Assembly (NCBI GenBank): GCA_045605745.1 | Contig: JAZUQN010000012.1 | Coordinates: 1 to 11,452, forward strand | Source of the DNA: SIG710 sp045605745 | GTDB taxonomy: Bacteria > Bacillota > Clostridia > Oscillospirales > CAG-272 | Direction: 5' to 3' | DNA length: 11,452 nt | Shown here: positions 1-6,931 of the stretch, piece after piece | How positions within the stretch are numbered: the stretch's first letter is position 1 | How the letters are laid out: every line of letters starts with the position of its first letter | Made by a program: the position numbers and the translations under genes | Notes under the pieces: model-generated | Databases searched by the model: none | Told to the model about the DNA's origin: nothing | What the model saw: the letters and a program-made list of their open reading frames with translations, nothing else

Positions 1-4
1 ATTT

Positions 5-12
5 CTCCCCCC
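5..12 (-). promoter_or_regulatory. Ribosome binding site of the next phage gene, beyond the left edge
   Basis: On the minus strand the adaptor stop codon is followed within a few bases by GGGGGGAG and then AAAT at the edge. This purine-rich block resembles the GGGGGGAGAAT that precedes the phosphopantetheinyl transferase start at 6932. It suggests that another gene of the same operon begins just outside the window. An ATG at 12-14 overlaps the block and could be the start instead, but it would then lack its own ribosome binding site. Confidence 0.45.
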
Positions 13-17
13 ATTTA

Positions 18-407
18 TCATAAATTATATACATCCTTTGTGTGCCCATTATTTAAAGGCAAAGATGCACAGATATCCGTCATTCTGCCGGCATATTTTT
101 CAAAAAGCTTATCAGAAAACTCTGTGTTTTCGTCTATAATAAGCATTGCAGCAAGATAGTAAACCGCCGCAGAAAAGAAAACATCCGAAAGCTGAAATTC
201 CATATGCGGAATTTCTGATATTGCATAATCGCAGATTTCAATAGGCAAACCGTTTGAGCTGCGATATCTTGTGTCAAGCTCCTCATTTTCGCCATAAAAC
301 AGCGCAAGGATATATGGATAACGCTCCTCATAATCTCTTCTGTCCGACTCTTCATTTGTGTCTGCCAAAATATGCAGGGCGGCCTTATAAATATCAATGC
401 CTGTCAA
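18..407 (-). CDS. Putative phage head-tail adaptor (connector) protein, TTG start
   Basis: This 129-residue acidic, mostly helical protein is encoded directly after the major capsid gene, where tailed phages keep the small adaptor that docks on the portal ring (the role of P22 gp4 or HK97 gp6). The N-terminus (MTGIDIYKAALHIL), a DYEERYPYILA segment near residues 25-35 and the alanine-rich helix around residues 75-95 (FFSAAVYYLAAMLI) fit the all-helical adaptor pattern. The start is TTG at 405-407. An in-frame stop lies five codons upstream (420-422, the capsid stop), and the next in-frame ATG is near residue 69, so no ATG gives a full-length product. GGGGTGA at 412-418 can act as ribosome binding site. 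The family is assigned mainly from position and general fold pattern, not from a diagnostic motif. Confidence 0.6.
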   Translation of the reverse strand: MTGIDIYKAALHILADTNEESDRRDYEERYPYILALFYGENEELDTRYRSSNGLPIEICDYAISEIPHMEFQLSDVFFSAAVYYLAAMLIIDENTEFSDKLFEKYAGRMTDICASLPLNNGHTKDVYNL

Positions 408-419
408 TAAATCACCCCA

Positions 420-1241
420 TTACACAGTGAATTTCATCACAAAATATTCCTCGGGAAACACGATTTTTGCGCCATAGAGATGCAGGCCCTTAACAGCATC
501 AGCAAAACGCTTTTCGGGACGATATGCCTCGATTTCGCTGAGCTGCTCGGCAAATGCAACGGCTCTCTTACTTCTTGCAACACACTTATGTACATTTCCG
601 TCTCTCATAACATTGTTTGAAACATAAATATTTGTGCCGCAAACATTGCCAATACAGCCACTCTCAAGTGCGCCGCGATTATTTGTTGCAACATTGATCT
701 TTGCCTTTAGAATAAGCTCTCCGATTTCAGGTGAAACCTCAAAAACTATATCATCAGCATCATAAACATTGCTTCTGTAAAGCTTAGTTCTAACGGCAAT
801 GATATAATCAATGATGTTGTCCGCTGTAACATCATCAAAGCTAATGATGTTTTCCTCCTTGCAGGCATCCGCAAGACCAAAAACATAGTTATCTGCGGCA
901 TTGGCAAGGGCTGATGCTGCCTTTTTCATTGCCGCCTGCATAAGCTTCGGAACAGCCTGTGCACGGTCGATATCGTCTATCTGGAAATTGAAGGCCTTTG
1001 CCTGATCAATTACGAGTGTACGGGCGGAATCAGAAAGAGTTTCGGGGGCTGTCATATCTGTGTTTCTTGTATAGTCAAAAACAGAAATGTCTCCAACACC
1101 GCTGATCTTAACGGTGTTTCCCTTGCTCTTTATATCGCCTTCAAAATCTCTTGAGCAGTTTCCAACAGCTATATATTTCTTCTCAAGCTCGTTTGCAAGT
1201 GTTTCGCTCCATATTGTAGGTATAAAATTTGTAAGTGCCAT
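420..1241 (-). CDS. Major capsid protein, P22 coat-like (HK97 fold)
   Basis: This 273-residue protein is the probable icosahedral shell subunit. The N-terminus (ALTNFIPTIWSETLANELEK) followed by VGNCSRDFEGDIK, KGNTVKISGVGDISVFDYTR near residues 41-59 and QAKAFNFQIDDIDRAQ near 80-95 is the pattern I recognise from P22-type coat proteins in phages of Gram-positive bacteria. The C-terminal part (residues 225-273), with an EAYRPEKRFADAVKGLHLYG stretch, is typical of the closing P-domain segment. It is much shorter than P22 gp5 (about 430 residues), consistent with lack of an inserted I-domain. It has no long N-terminal delta region to be cleaved, and scaffolding is encoded separately just upstream. 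AAAGGA precedes the ATG by about 10 bases. The capsid role is firm; the P22-like subfamily is from recall of sequence pattern. Confidence 0.88.
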   Translation of the reverse strand: MALTNFIPTIWSETLANELEKKYIAVGNCSRDFEGDIKSKGNTVKISGVGDISVFDYTRNTDMTAPETLSDSARTLVIDQAKAFNFQIDDIDRAQAVPKLMQAAMKKAASALANAADNYVFGLADACKEENIISFDDVTADNIIDYIIAVRTKLYRSNVYDADDIVFEVSPEIGELILKAKINVATNNRGALESGCIGNVCGTNIYVSNNVMRDGNVHKCVARSKRAVAFAEQLSEIEAYRPEKRFADAVKGLHLYGAKIVFPEEYFVMKFTV

Positions 1242-1260
1242 AATAATTTAATCCTTTCTT

Positions 1261-1716
1261 TTAGTTCCATCTTTTCATGGAATCAATAATATGTGAATAG
1301 TTTTTCTTAACCTCAGAAGCAGACATTTTTCTCACCTCTTCGGGTGAATAATAATATTCGGTTCTGTTTCCAAGTGAACCGCTTGAATTTTCTCTTGCGG
1401 CATTATTAATTTGGGCAGTATGCATTTCGCTCAGTGCACGCTTGCGCTCATGTCTTGCATATGCTGCGGAAAGAGGCAAGCCCCCTTTAACCTCTGCCCA
1501 TATCTCATCAGGTATCTTTGAAAGTGAAATATCGGGGAACATCTCCGAAAATTCTGTGATTTCGCTTTCAATTCTTTGACTGAAGCTGCGACGAGATTCA
1601 AGTTCATGCTTCAGCTCCTCGTTTTGGCGTCTGAGGGCGGAAAGCTCATCCTCGCCATTTTCTTCAGACACTTTCTCGCTGCCCTCGGCAGTCTCAATAA
1701 TATCCTTTTCTTCCAT
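1261..1716 (-). CDS. Phage capsid scaffolding protein
   Basis: This 151-residue, highly charged protein is encoded between portal and capsid, the classical scaffolding position. The first 20 residues are acidic. Residues about 22-55 form a likely coiled coil (ELSALRRQNEELKHELESRR). Residues 53-90 hold a conserved-looking block (ITEFSEMFPDISLSKIPDEI, then a GLPLSAAYARHERKRAL helix). The C-terminus (YYYSPEEVRKMSASEVKKNY, then a DSMKRW end) is basic and helical, as expected for the coat-binding tail of scaffolds. Its role would be to guide capsid subunits into a procapsid and leave before or during DNA packaging. GGAGG of the ribosome binding site lies inside the last codons of the portal gene, with a 1-base gap between the two genes, so translation is probably coupled. 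No protease domain is visible. Confidence 0.83.
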   Translation of the reverse strand: MEEKDIIETAEGSEKVSEENGEDELSALRRQNEELKHELESRRSFSQRIESEITEFSEMFPDISLSKIPDEIWAEVKGGLPLSAAYARHERKRALSEMHTAQINNAARENSSGSLGNRTEYYYSPEEVRKMSASEVKKNYSHIIDSMKRWN

Positions 1717-1717
1717 T

Positions 1718-3274
1718 TCAAGCCTCCGTATCGGTCATTTTTTCAAAATTGCATCTTTCAATAAGCTCTTCTCTGCCGTCAAGCACTCCTCCCGGTAGTC
1801 TGCTGACATATTCTCCAAAGGTTATGTAGCCTCCGTCAAGAAGCCTGTCAAGTATAGACTGATTATAAGCCATAGAAAAACGGTCCGGGTCAAGGATGTC
1901 AACATGAGAAACTATAAGTGCTCGGCGGAGCATCTCAAAATCTGCATTTCCAATTTCAATTTCATCACCGTTTTTATAAGGTATAAGTCGCTCAGACGGA
2001 TAATAACAGCACATCATATCCGCCCAAATGTTGGCGATATCCTCAACAAAATCACTCACATTATCCTTAATTTGAAGAAGCGGAACCTTTGAAGCCTCCT
2101 GAATTGCCAAAATCGCACTTGTATTTGTGGGATTTATATTGCCAAGAGCAGCCTCGGTAACGCCAACCATTTCCTTTGTTGTAAGTATAGTGTTCTGCAA
2201 AAGCTCAAGATAGCCGTCCTCCAGCTTGCCCGGCTCAATAATGCTGACAGCATCCGAAACATTTGTACTTCCAACTGCTGCAATAGCCTCGCCAACCTCA
2301 TTTGTCCATTCTGGTATCTTGGTTTTATCGTATATTACCTTTGAAAATGCGGTATCGGTCATATGCTTCATAACCATAGCATAGCCGCTGTTTATAAATT
2401 TTTGATTTGGAATAAGTCCACTGATGGGTGCAGTTCCGTGAAAGCAATTCTTTGTGGGATACCAATTAAAATATGCCACAGGATATAGGCGGCAATTTGT
2501 CTTAACCCTTTTTATAACGCAGTTTTTCAGCGATTTTTCAAAGCAGACCTTGCCATCCTCACGCCAAAATTTTATTAGATATGTAGCCTTCTTTTCATCA
2601 TCGCCGTCAAGCTCCCACATTGACATGTCACCGCATTGATTTTCCTTATCATCATCTGAAACTATAAGCCTGTTTGCATCAGCATAGCTCATCCCATTTT
2701 TAACCGCTTCACGCCTAAGTGCCATAACGGCTGCTCTTCCTGCAAGAATAATATACTCTTGACTTTGAATATCAGCCCTGTTCACATCTGCCACAAAGAG
2801 ATTGACATTATCTATGTTTTCGGTAACAATATCACCGCAAAAGGGCTGACCGCTGTGGGCATCCGGATCGAAATAGCTATATACAACTCCGTCTCCCGAA
2901 ATTGCCGCATCATAAAGTGAACGTCGCAATATCTTGTCCATTTTGCATCTTTCCCATCTGAAAGCAGCATTTTTACTTAGCAGATCGGTTGCGTTTTTCA
3001 GCTTTTCTCGGCTCTCATCATCCTGGTAATATGGAATATCGTCATCGGTATATTTGATCACAACCTTTTTAGAAAACACTGTTGAGATCATATAATCAAC
3101 AATTCTTCTGAGAATGTTAAACACCGGTCTTGGCAGATCTCCGCCACTTCCCTGCCATTGATCACCCCTTAGAAAACGCTCGTTCAATCTGACCTTTTCA
3201 TATAGACCGATGCTGCGTTTATAATTGCAGCCTTTCTCATATTGCTGCCATGTTTTTGTTGTTTTACTGTTCAT
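1718..3274 (-). CDS. Phage portal protein, P22-like family
   Basis: This 518-residue protein would form the dodecameric ring at the unique capsid vertex through which DNA is pumped. Supporting blocks are RFLRGDQW (33-40) followed by PRPVFNILRRIVDYMIS (48-64), the N-terminal signature of P22-type portals; YPVAYFNWYPTKNCFHGTAP around 264-283, then a helix with NQKFINSGYAMVMKHM (290-305); and TEAALGNINPTNTSAILAIQ (373-392), the stem/clip-proximal block seen in many portals. The C-terminus is acidic. It lies between the nozzle-like gene (15-bp gap) and scaffolding (1-bp gap), in the same operon. AGGAG six bases before the ATG supports the chosen start. The portal assignment is strong. P22-like rather than HK97-like is my reading of the N-terminal block. 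Confidence 0.9.
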   Translation of the reverse strand: MNSKTTKTWQQYEKGCNYKRSIGLYEKVRLNERFLRGDQWQGSGGDLPRPVFNILRRIVDYMISTVFSKKVVIKYTDDDIPYYQDDESREKLKNATDLLSKNAAFRWERCKMDKILRRSLYDAAISGDGVVYSYFDPDAHSGQPFCGDIVTENIDNVNLFVADVNRADIQSQEYIILAGRAAVMALRREAVKNGMSYADANRLIVSDDDKENQCGDMSMWELDGDDEKKATYLIKFWREDGKVCFEKSLKNCVIKRVKTNCRLYPVAYFNWYPTKNCFHGTAPISGLIPNQKFINSGYAMVMKHMTDTAFSKVIYDKTKIPEWTNEVGEAIAAVGSTNVSDAVSIIEPGKLEDGYLELLQNTILTTKEMVGVTEAALGNINPTNTSAILAIQEASKVPLLQIKDNVSDFVEDIANIWADMMCCYYPSERLIPYKNGDEIEIGNADFEMLRRALIVSHVDILDPDRFSMAYNQSILDRLLDGGYITFGEYVSRLPGGVLDGREELIERCNFEKMTDTEA

Positions 3275-3289
3275 TCTAAACTCCTAACA

Positions 3290-5050
3290 TCATTTGTAAG
3301 CCGAAAGGGCCAACATTTTTATGCGCGGTCTGCCACTCCCCTCAGTTGAAAAACGGTAATTCATCCTCCGAAACCTTCCTATGTCAAGCTTAACATCAAG
3401 ATATGTAGAGTATTTTGGATCCTTCATGCTCTTGTCATCAATTTCAACAACCTTTTGGCCGCCTCTGTCGCCAACAAGGGTTATGCTTATAGCGTCGGAA
3501 TCACAGTCTGCCTTAAAGAGCATCCTTCTCAGATGCTTGCTTCGCTCAATATAACCGAAATCTGTCAAATTTGATTCATAATAAGCAACGATATTTTCCT
3601 TGAGAGCACCGCCTATAGCCGTGTCAACCTTATAGCTCTCAGAAAAGCCGAAAATATACCTTCCGTAAAGCATACATACCTGACCGCTTAGCGAGAAGAA
3701 TCTGTCAACCGGAATGCCGCTGAATCGATACCATTTTTCTTCATGTGCAAGGAATATCCAAACATCCTGCTCATCGCTGTCGGGATCGGCAAACCAAACC
3801 TCGTCACGCTTTCGATTATAAAACGCAACCGCATGATCGAAAAAGGATGGATATAGCATATTATTGATCTGCGATGAAATACAAACCGCATTGCATTCAT
3901 TTCTCTCATCATCCTTCGATGTCCATCTGTAAATGCCGCCCTCTGAAACGGTATAAGGACTGTTTCCGCCAAGTATTGCGCCATCCTCAGAGAGGCAACC
4001 AACACCCGAATTTATCGGAATGATATATGGAGTGTCGGTGTCCTTTGTAAAATCTGCCATCCATGTTTCTCTTTCGGTGAAGATGAGAAGACGGTCATAA
4101 TGTCTGCAAACTGCCGTTACGGGATATCTTCCGTATGAAACAGAAAATGTGTCAGACACAGGAAAATATACATCGGAGCAATCGTCAAAGCAGTCTCTTG
4201 CATCACTAAGTTCTTTTTGAGATACATATTTTGATATAAATATCTTTGAGGGATCTTCGCCGCCATAAAGAATAATCCTTCCATCATCAACACCGCCGTA
4301 AACAGCGGCTCTTGTGGATGCGGTAAGCTCACTTCGAGACAGCTCCTCCTGTGACAGTCTGAGGCAAGCTATAACATCTCCAACGGCAATAGTGAACCCA
4401 CTGACAGCCTCAATTTTCAGGCCGTCGTCACTTAGCTTAGCCTTCTCAAGACCGTCTCTGCCATTTATTTGAAATGAAATAAGCTCACTGCATTTAAGCC
4501 CAACATAAAATGTTGATGTATATTCGGTTGTATGAAAATGAATCCTTATCTTATCTGAAAGAAAATTTATGTGTTCATTAATAGGTTGACCGTATTCTCC
4601 GTTCCATCTTTTTCCATAAAGCGGAATATAGCCGGTTGTGGCTAAAAATTCTTCGCCGTTGAAGCAGTATAGCTCTGTTCCGTCAATGAGAAAAAGCCTG
4701 CCTCGGTAAAAGAAAAATTCCGCTTTTCCCTGCGAGGATAAAATATTTCCTATGATACTTTGGGTATTTTTCGAAATGTCAACCGAATATACCGTGCTTC
4801 CAACAAGTGCAAAGCATTTATTCTCTCCCAAAAGATATCCGTTCCAAAAAGCACGAGGCTCACCCATAAGCGTGAAAAGAGGTGCAAAGCCTTCTCTTTT
4901 TTCAAGCTCCCCTCCGGGAAGAATACGAAAATTGCACATATCAAGGGCATCAAAGCTTCCACTTTCCTTGGCCCCACCCTCGCGGCAGATACCGCCGAAA
5001 TTTCCGATCTTCTCCGTTTTGAGAGCACCTTTTAAATTGATCTTTGCCAT
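3290..5050 (-). CDS. Beta-propeller-like phage tail nozzle/stopper protein (P22 gp10 or T7 gp12 type)
   Basis: This 586-residue, beta-rich protein has no transmembrane segment. Residues 33-54 (FDALDMCNFRILPGGELEKR, then EGF) match the N-terminal block common to tail nozzle and packaged-DNA-stabilisation proteins, in which an Asn/Arg-containing strand is followed by a G-x-L-x-K-R-x-G turn. Short strand pairs of the form 'y-n-dr-l-i-f' recur, for example at 113-135, 313-334, 364-377 and 404-443 (YNRKRDEVWF, WIFLAHEEKWYRF), which suggests propeller blades. Such proteins plug or extend the portal-adaptor channel in short-tailed phages. The gene is unusual in lying between terL and portal instead of after the adaptor. 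A 59-bp gap separates it from terL, and AGGAG nine bases before the ATG supports the start. The structural role is likely. The exact position in the virion is inferred. Confidence 0.65.
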   Translation of the reverse strand: MAKINLKGALKTEKIGNFGGICREGGAKESGSFDALDMCNFRILPGGELEKREGFAPLFTLMGEPRAFWNGYLLGENKCFALVGSTVYSVDISKNTQSIIGNILSSQGKAEFFFYRGRLFLIDGTELYCFNGEEFLATTGYIPLYGKRWNGEYGQPINEHINFLSDKIRIHFHTTEYTSTFYVGLKCSELISFQINGRDGLEKAKLSDDGLKIEAVSGFTIAVGDVIACLRLSQEELSRSELTASTRAAVYGGVDDGRIILYGGEDPSKIFISKYVSQKELSDARDCFDDCSDVYFPVSDTFSVSYGRYPVTAVCRHYDRLLIFTERETWMADFTKDTDTPYIIPINSGVGCLSEDGAILGGNSPYTVSEGGIYRWTSKDDERNECNAVCISSQINNMLYPSFFDHAVAFYNRKRDEVWFADPDSDEQDVWIFLAHEEKWYRFSGIPVDRFFSLSGQVCMLYGRYIFGFSESYKVDTAIGGALKENIVAYYESNLTDFGYIERSKHLRRMLFKADCDSDAISITLVGDRGGQKVVEIDDKSMKDPKYSTYLDVKLDIGRFRRMNYRFSTEGSGRPRIKMLALSAYK

Positions 5051-5109
5051 TTTTAAAACTCCTTTTTACCGGATAAGACCGGCCAAAATTACACAAGCAA
5101 TTTTTTTAA

Positions 5110-6420
5110 CTAAAAAAGCGAATAGTCTTCTCTGCGTTTACCGATTTTAAATTCATTCTTTGTATAAAGCTCAGGCAAGCGGCTCATCACAGCATACCTT
5201 AAGGCCTCGGGAGCATGAGTTATATCGTGAGGCTGCCCGGATGCATCATCTGGTATGTTTTTATCAAATATCAATGCCGGCAAGCTGCGAATAAGCTCAT
5301 AGCAGCAACTTGCAATTTGGAGCTTTCTGCCGTCTCTTGAGCCGAGGATATCCCTAAGAGCACGCCATCCTGCAACACGCCGATTGTCTGCTCTGACAAG
5401 CATTGGCATATTCTCGATCATGCTCATAATTTCAACGCCGCTTTTTCCGCTGTCCTGTCTGCGATTCCAAAGATCGGGGGATGCAACTGCATATTCAGCG
5501 CACTTCTCTGAAGCAAGATCAGCAACAGCCACGGCGGCCTCGCTAAGCGTAAGTCCTTCTCGGCAATATTCCTTTTCAACATATAAATTTCCCTCTGCAT
5601 CATATCCGATCAGCAATGCGGCAAGCATATCAAAGCCATAGTCAAACGCAATGAAATATCTGAGAGAGCATTTCTCCTCAAAGCTTCTAACAACATGAAA
5701 CGATGGATCAAACTCGGGAAAAAACTGGCCCTCAAAAATATCCCACCTGCCATATAGCCAAGCAGATCTAAGCTTATCAGGCAGTGCCTCAAGCTGCTTT
5801 ACATATTGCGGATCTGCCTCCATAAGTACCGGATTATCATAAACAAGGGCAGAAATAAAATGATAGTCATCACCGTTCTCCCCCTTTTTGTAATACCGAT
5901 CTATAAAAAGTCTTTTCACCCATGCGTGTCCCACTCCTCCGGGATTGCAAGTAAGATACATTCTTCTCGGAAAGCTTTTCACACCTCTAAGGCAAGCAGA
6001 AAAGGTTTTAAACTGATATTCACTGAGTTGAGTTGCCTCATCAATTGCAATTATGTCAAACTCCTGTCCCTGATAGCGGCGTGTGTCGCCGTCACAGGCG
6101 CAATAGCCTATCTTTATCACCGAGCCGTTAAAAAGATAAATACATTTATCAGCATTGCTGTATTCAACAAGCTCGCCATACTCCTCAAGGATAGGTTCGA
6201 CGTGATTTGAAATAACATCTCCATATCTTCTTCGCACGATCAGACATTTAATGCCAGGATATCTTATGCAAAGGCAGATAAGCTTTCTTCTAAGAGCCCA
6301 TGATTTTCCGCCACCTCTGGCTCCACCATATGCCGTGTACCTGGACTTTGAATCAAAAAACTCCTGCTGCTTTTGGCTTGGAACTCCTTTTATCTCTATA
6401 TTCAAAAAATCATTCTCCAT
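5110..6420 (-). CDS. terL: Terminase large subunit (packaging ATPase/nuclease)
   Basis: This 436-residue motor protein drives DNA into the procapsid and cuts the concatemer. The N-terminal ATPase has a Walker A motif at 32-40 (GGARGGGKS), a Walker B motif at 121-128 (FDIIAIDE, with catalytic Glu128) and a coupling motif at 156-162 (LTCNPGG). The C-terminal RNase H-like nuclease shows candidate metal ligands Asp260 (IAFDYGF), Asp315 (SPDLWN) and Asp399 in the HDITHAPEALRYA segment. Length and motif order are complete. Its start overlaps the end of terS by 11 bases, which indicates translational coupling. The ATG at 6418-6420 has GAGAAGG directly against it, unusually close. An in-frame TTG at codon 6 (6403-6405) has GGAGA at better spacing and is an alternative start that would not affect any motif. 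Confidence 0.95.
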   Translation of the reverse strand: MENDFLNIEIKGVPSQKQQEFFDSKSRYTAYGGARGGGKSWALRRKLICLCIRYPGIKCLIVRRRYGDVISNHVEPILEEYGELVEYSNADKCIYLFNGSVIKIGYCACDGDTRRYQGQEFDIIAIDEATQLSEYQFKTFSACLRGVKSFPRRMYLTCNPGGVGHAWVKRLFIDRYYKKGENGDDYHFISALVYDNPVLMEADPQYVKQLEALPDKLRSAWLYGRWDIFEGQFFPEFDPSFHVVRSFEEKCSLRYFIAFDYGFDMLAALLIGYDAEGNLYVEKEYCREGLTLSEAAVAVADLASEKCAEYAVASPDLWNRRQDSGKSGVEIMSMIENMPMLVRADNRRVAGWRALRDILGSRDGRKLQIASCCYELIRSLPALIFDKNIPDDASGQPHDITHAPEALRYAVMSRLPELYTKNEFKIGKRREDYSLF

Positions 6421-6757
6421 CCTTCTCTATATCATGATCAAAGCGCACAATGATATTTTTATTCTCTTCCTCCCTGCAATTCTCGCCATATCCGAAATAT
6501 TTTTTAAGATATGGGGTTAAAAGCGCCGCCGGAGCATTTGCGTTAAGTGCACTGTTCTCAAGATAATTCAAAAGCAATTCATAGTCATCGGGATTTTCTT
6601 CCTTCATCCTTTTAAGCTGTCGTTTTTTTATTTTGCTGTGAATACAGAATCCTGCCAAGTTCGGAATCTCGCCATCATTTTTGCATTTTTCGATGTAATC
6701 TTTAATTATTCCGCAGATGTTATCCTCTGAAAGACATTTCTTATTGCTATCCGACAT
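6410..6757 (-). CDS. terS: Terminase small subunit (DNA recognition)
   Basis: This 115-residue protein lies directly upstream of terL and overlaps it by 11 bases. It shows the usual three-part layout of this family: an N-terminal helix-turn-helix-like region (residues about 10-50, with GEIPNLAGFCIHSKIKKRQL), a central helical oligomerisation part, and an ALLTPYLKKYFGYG block (79-92) that parallels the 'L-K-N-N-F-G-W' ending found in many small terminases. The tail (residues 93-115) is charged and would contact the large subunit. Its role is to bind the packaging site on phage DNA and hand it to TerL. Start ATG 6755-6757 is preceded by GGTGG at about eight bases. A weak promoter lies upstream at 6790-6818. 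It is the first visible gene of the operon and the last phage gene before bacterial sequence. Confidence 0.78.
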   Translation of the reverse strand: MSDSNKKCLSEDNICGIIKDYIEKCKNDGEIPNLAGFCIHSKIKKRQLKRMKEENPDDYELLLNYLENSALNANAPAALLTPYLKKYFGYGENCREEENKNIIVRFDHDIEKDGE

Positions 6758-6789
6758 TCATATTACCACCAATCCTTTCATACAGCAGA

Positions 6790-6818
6790 AATATATCCGC
6801 TTTGCTTGTGCATTTGAA
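6790..6818 (-). promoter_or_regulatory. Weak candidate promoter for the phage head/packaging operon
   Basis: On the minus strand TTCAAA (6813-6818) and TATATT (6790-6795) are separated by exactly 17 bases. They match 4 of 6 and 5 of 6 of the sigma-70/sigma-A consensus boxes. Transcription would start near 6783, giving a leader of about 25 bases before the terS ATG at 6757. No better pair is visible between the terS start and the divergent gene. A phage-specific or upstream activator could be needed; the 10-bp repeat array begins 16 bases upstream of this -35 box. Confidence 0.35.
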
Positions 6819-6833
6819 TTTTAGCTCACTTCG

Positions 6834-6873
6834 CCGTTCCAAGCTGTACCACCTTGTACCAAACCGTACCAAA
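6834..6873. repeat. Four tandem 10-bp units between two divergent genes
   Basis: Read on the minus strand, the 40 bases divide into TTTGGTACGG, TTTGGTACAA, GGTGGTACAG and CTTGGAACGG. Three units share TGGTAC exactly and the fourth has TGGAAC. The GTACC cores on the plus strand begin at 6846, 6856 and 6866, so the repeat is phased at one helical turn and a bound protein would lie on one DNA face. The period of 10 is not a multiple of three, which argues against a coding repeat. The array lies 7 bases from the -35 box of the plus-strand promoter and 16 bases from the -35 box of the minus-strand candidate. It could be an operator, or a packaging-initiation site for the small terminase. Neither role is shown by sequence alone. 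Confidence 0.65.
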
Positions 6874-6880
6874 TTAGGTC

Positions 6881-6909
6881 TTGCAAATCAGAAATTTTCA
6901 TGTTAAAAT
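6881..6909 (+). promoter_or_regulatory. Promoter of the phosphopantetheinyl transferase gene
   Basis: TTGCAA at 6881-6886 and TAAAAT at 6904-6909 are separated by 17 bases. The -10 box is preceded by TGT, which makes an extended -10 element. Transcription would begin near 6916, leaving a leader of about 16 bases. That leader carries the purine block GGGGGGAG (6921-6928) just before the ATG at 6932. This is the best promoter match in the intergenic region. Confidence 0.65.
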
Positions 6910-6931
6910 GTAAAAGAAGAGGGGGGAGAAT

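Noticed and set aside
4752..5150. Plus-strand open frame of 132 codons
   Set aside because: It is antisense to the start of the nozzle-like gene and the end of terL, its composition is protein-unlike, and it has no ribosome binding site.
5806..6210. Plus-strand open frame of 134 codons antisense to terL
   Set aside because: The minus-strand frame holds the Walker and nuclease motifs of terminase. The plus-strand product shows no family pattern.
6834..6873. CRISPR-like array
   Set aside because: The units are only 10 bp, directly adjacent with no spacers, and no cas gene is nearby.
6821..6901. Minus-strand 26-codon open frame starting at the ATG 6899-6901, spanning the 10-bp array
   Set aside because: There is no ribosome binding site upstream, and the array has a 10-base period that does not fit codons. 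A leader peptide is possible but unsupported.
6758..6931. Prophage attachment site
   Set aside because: No tRNA end, integrase or second repeat copy is visible within the window, so no att sequence can be named.
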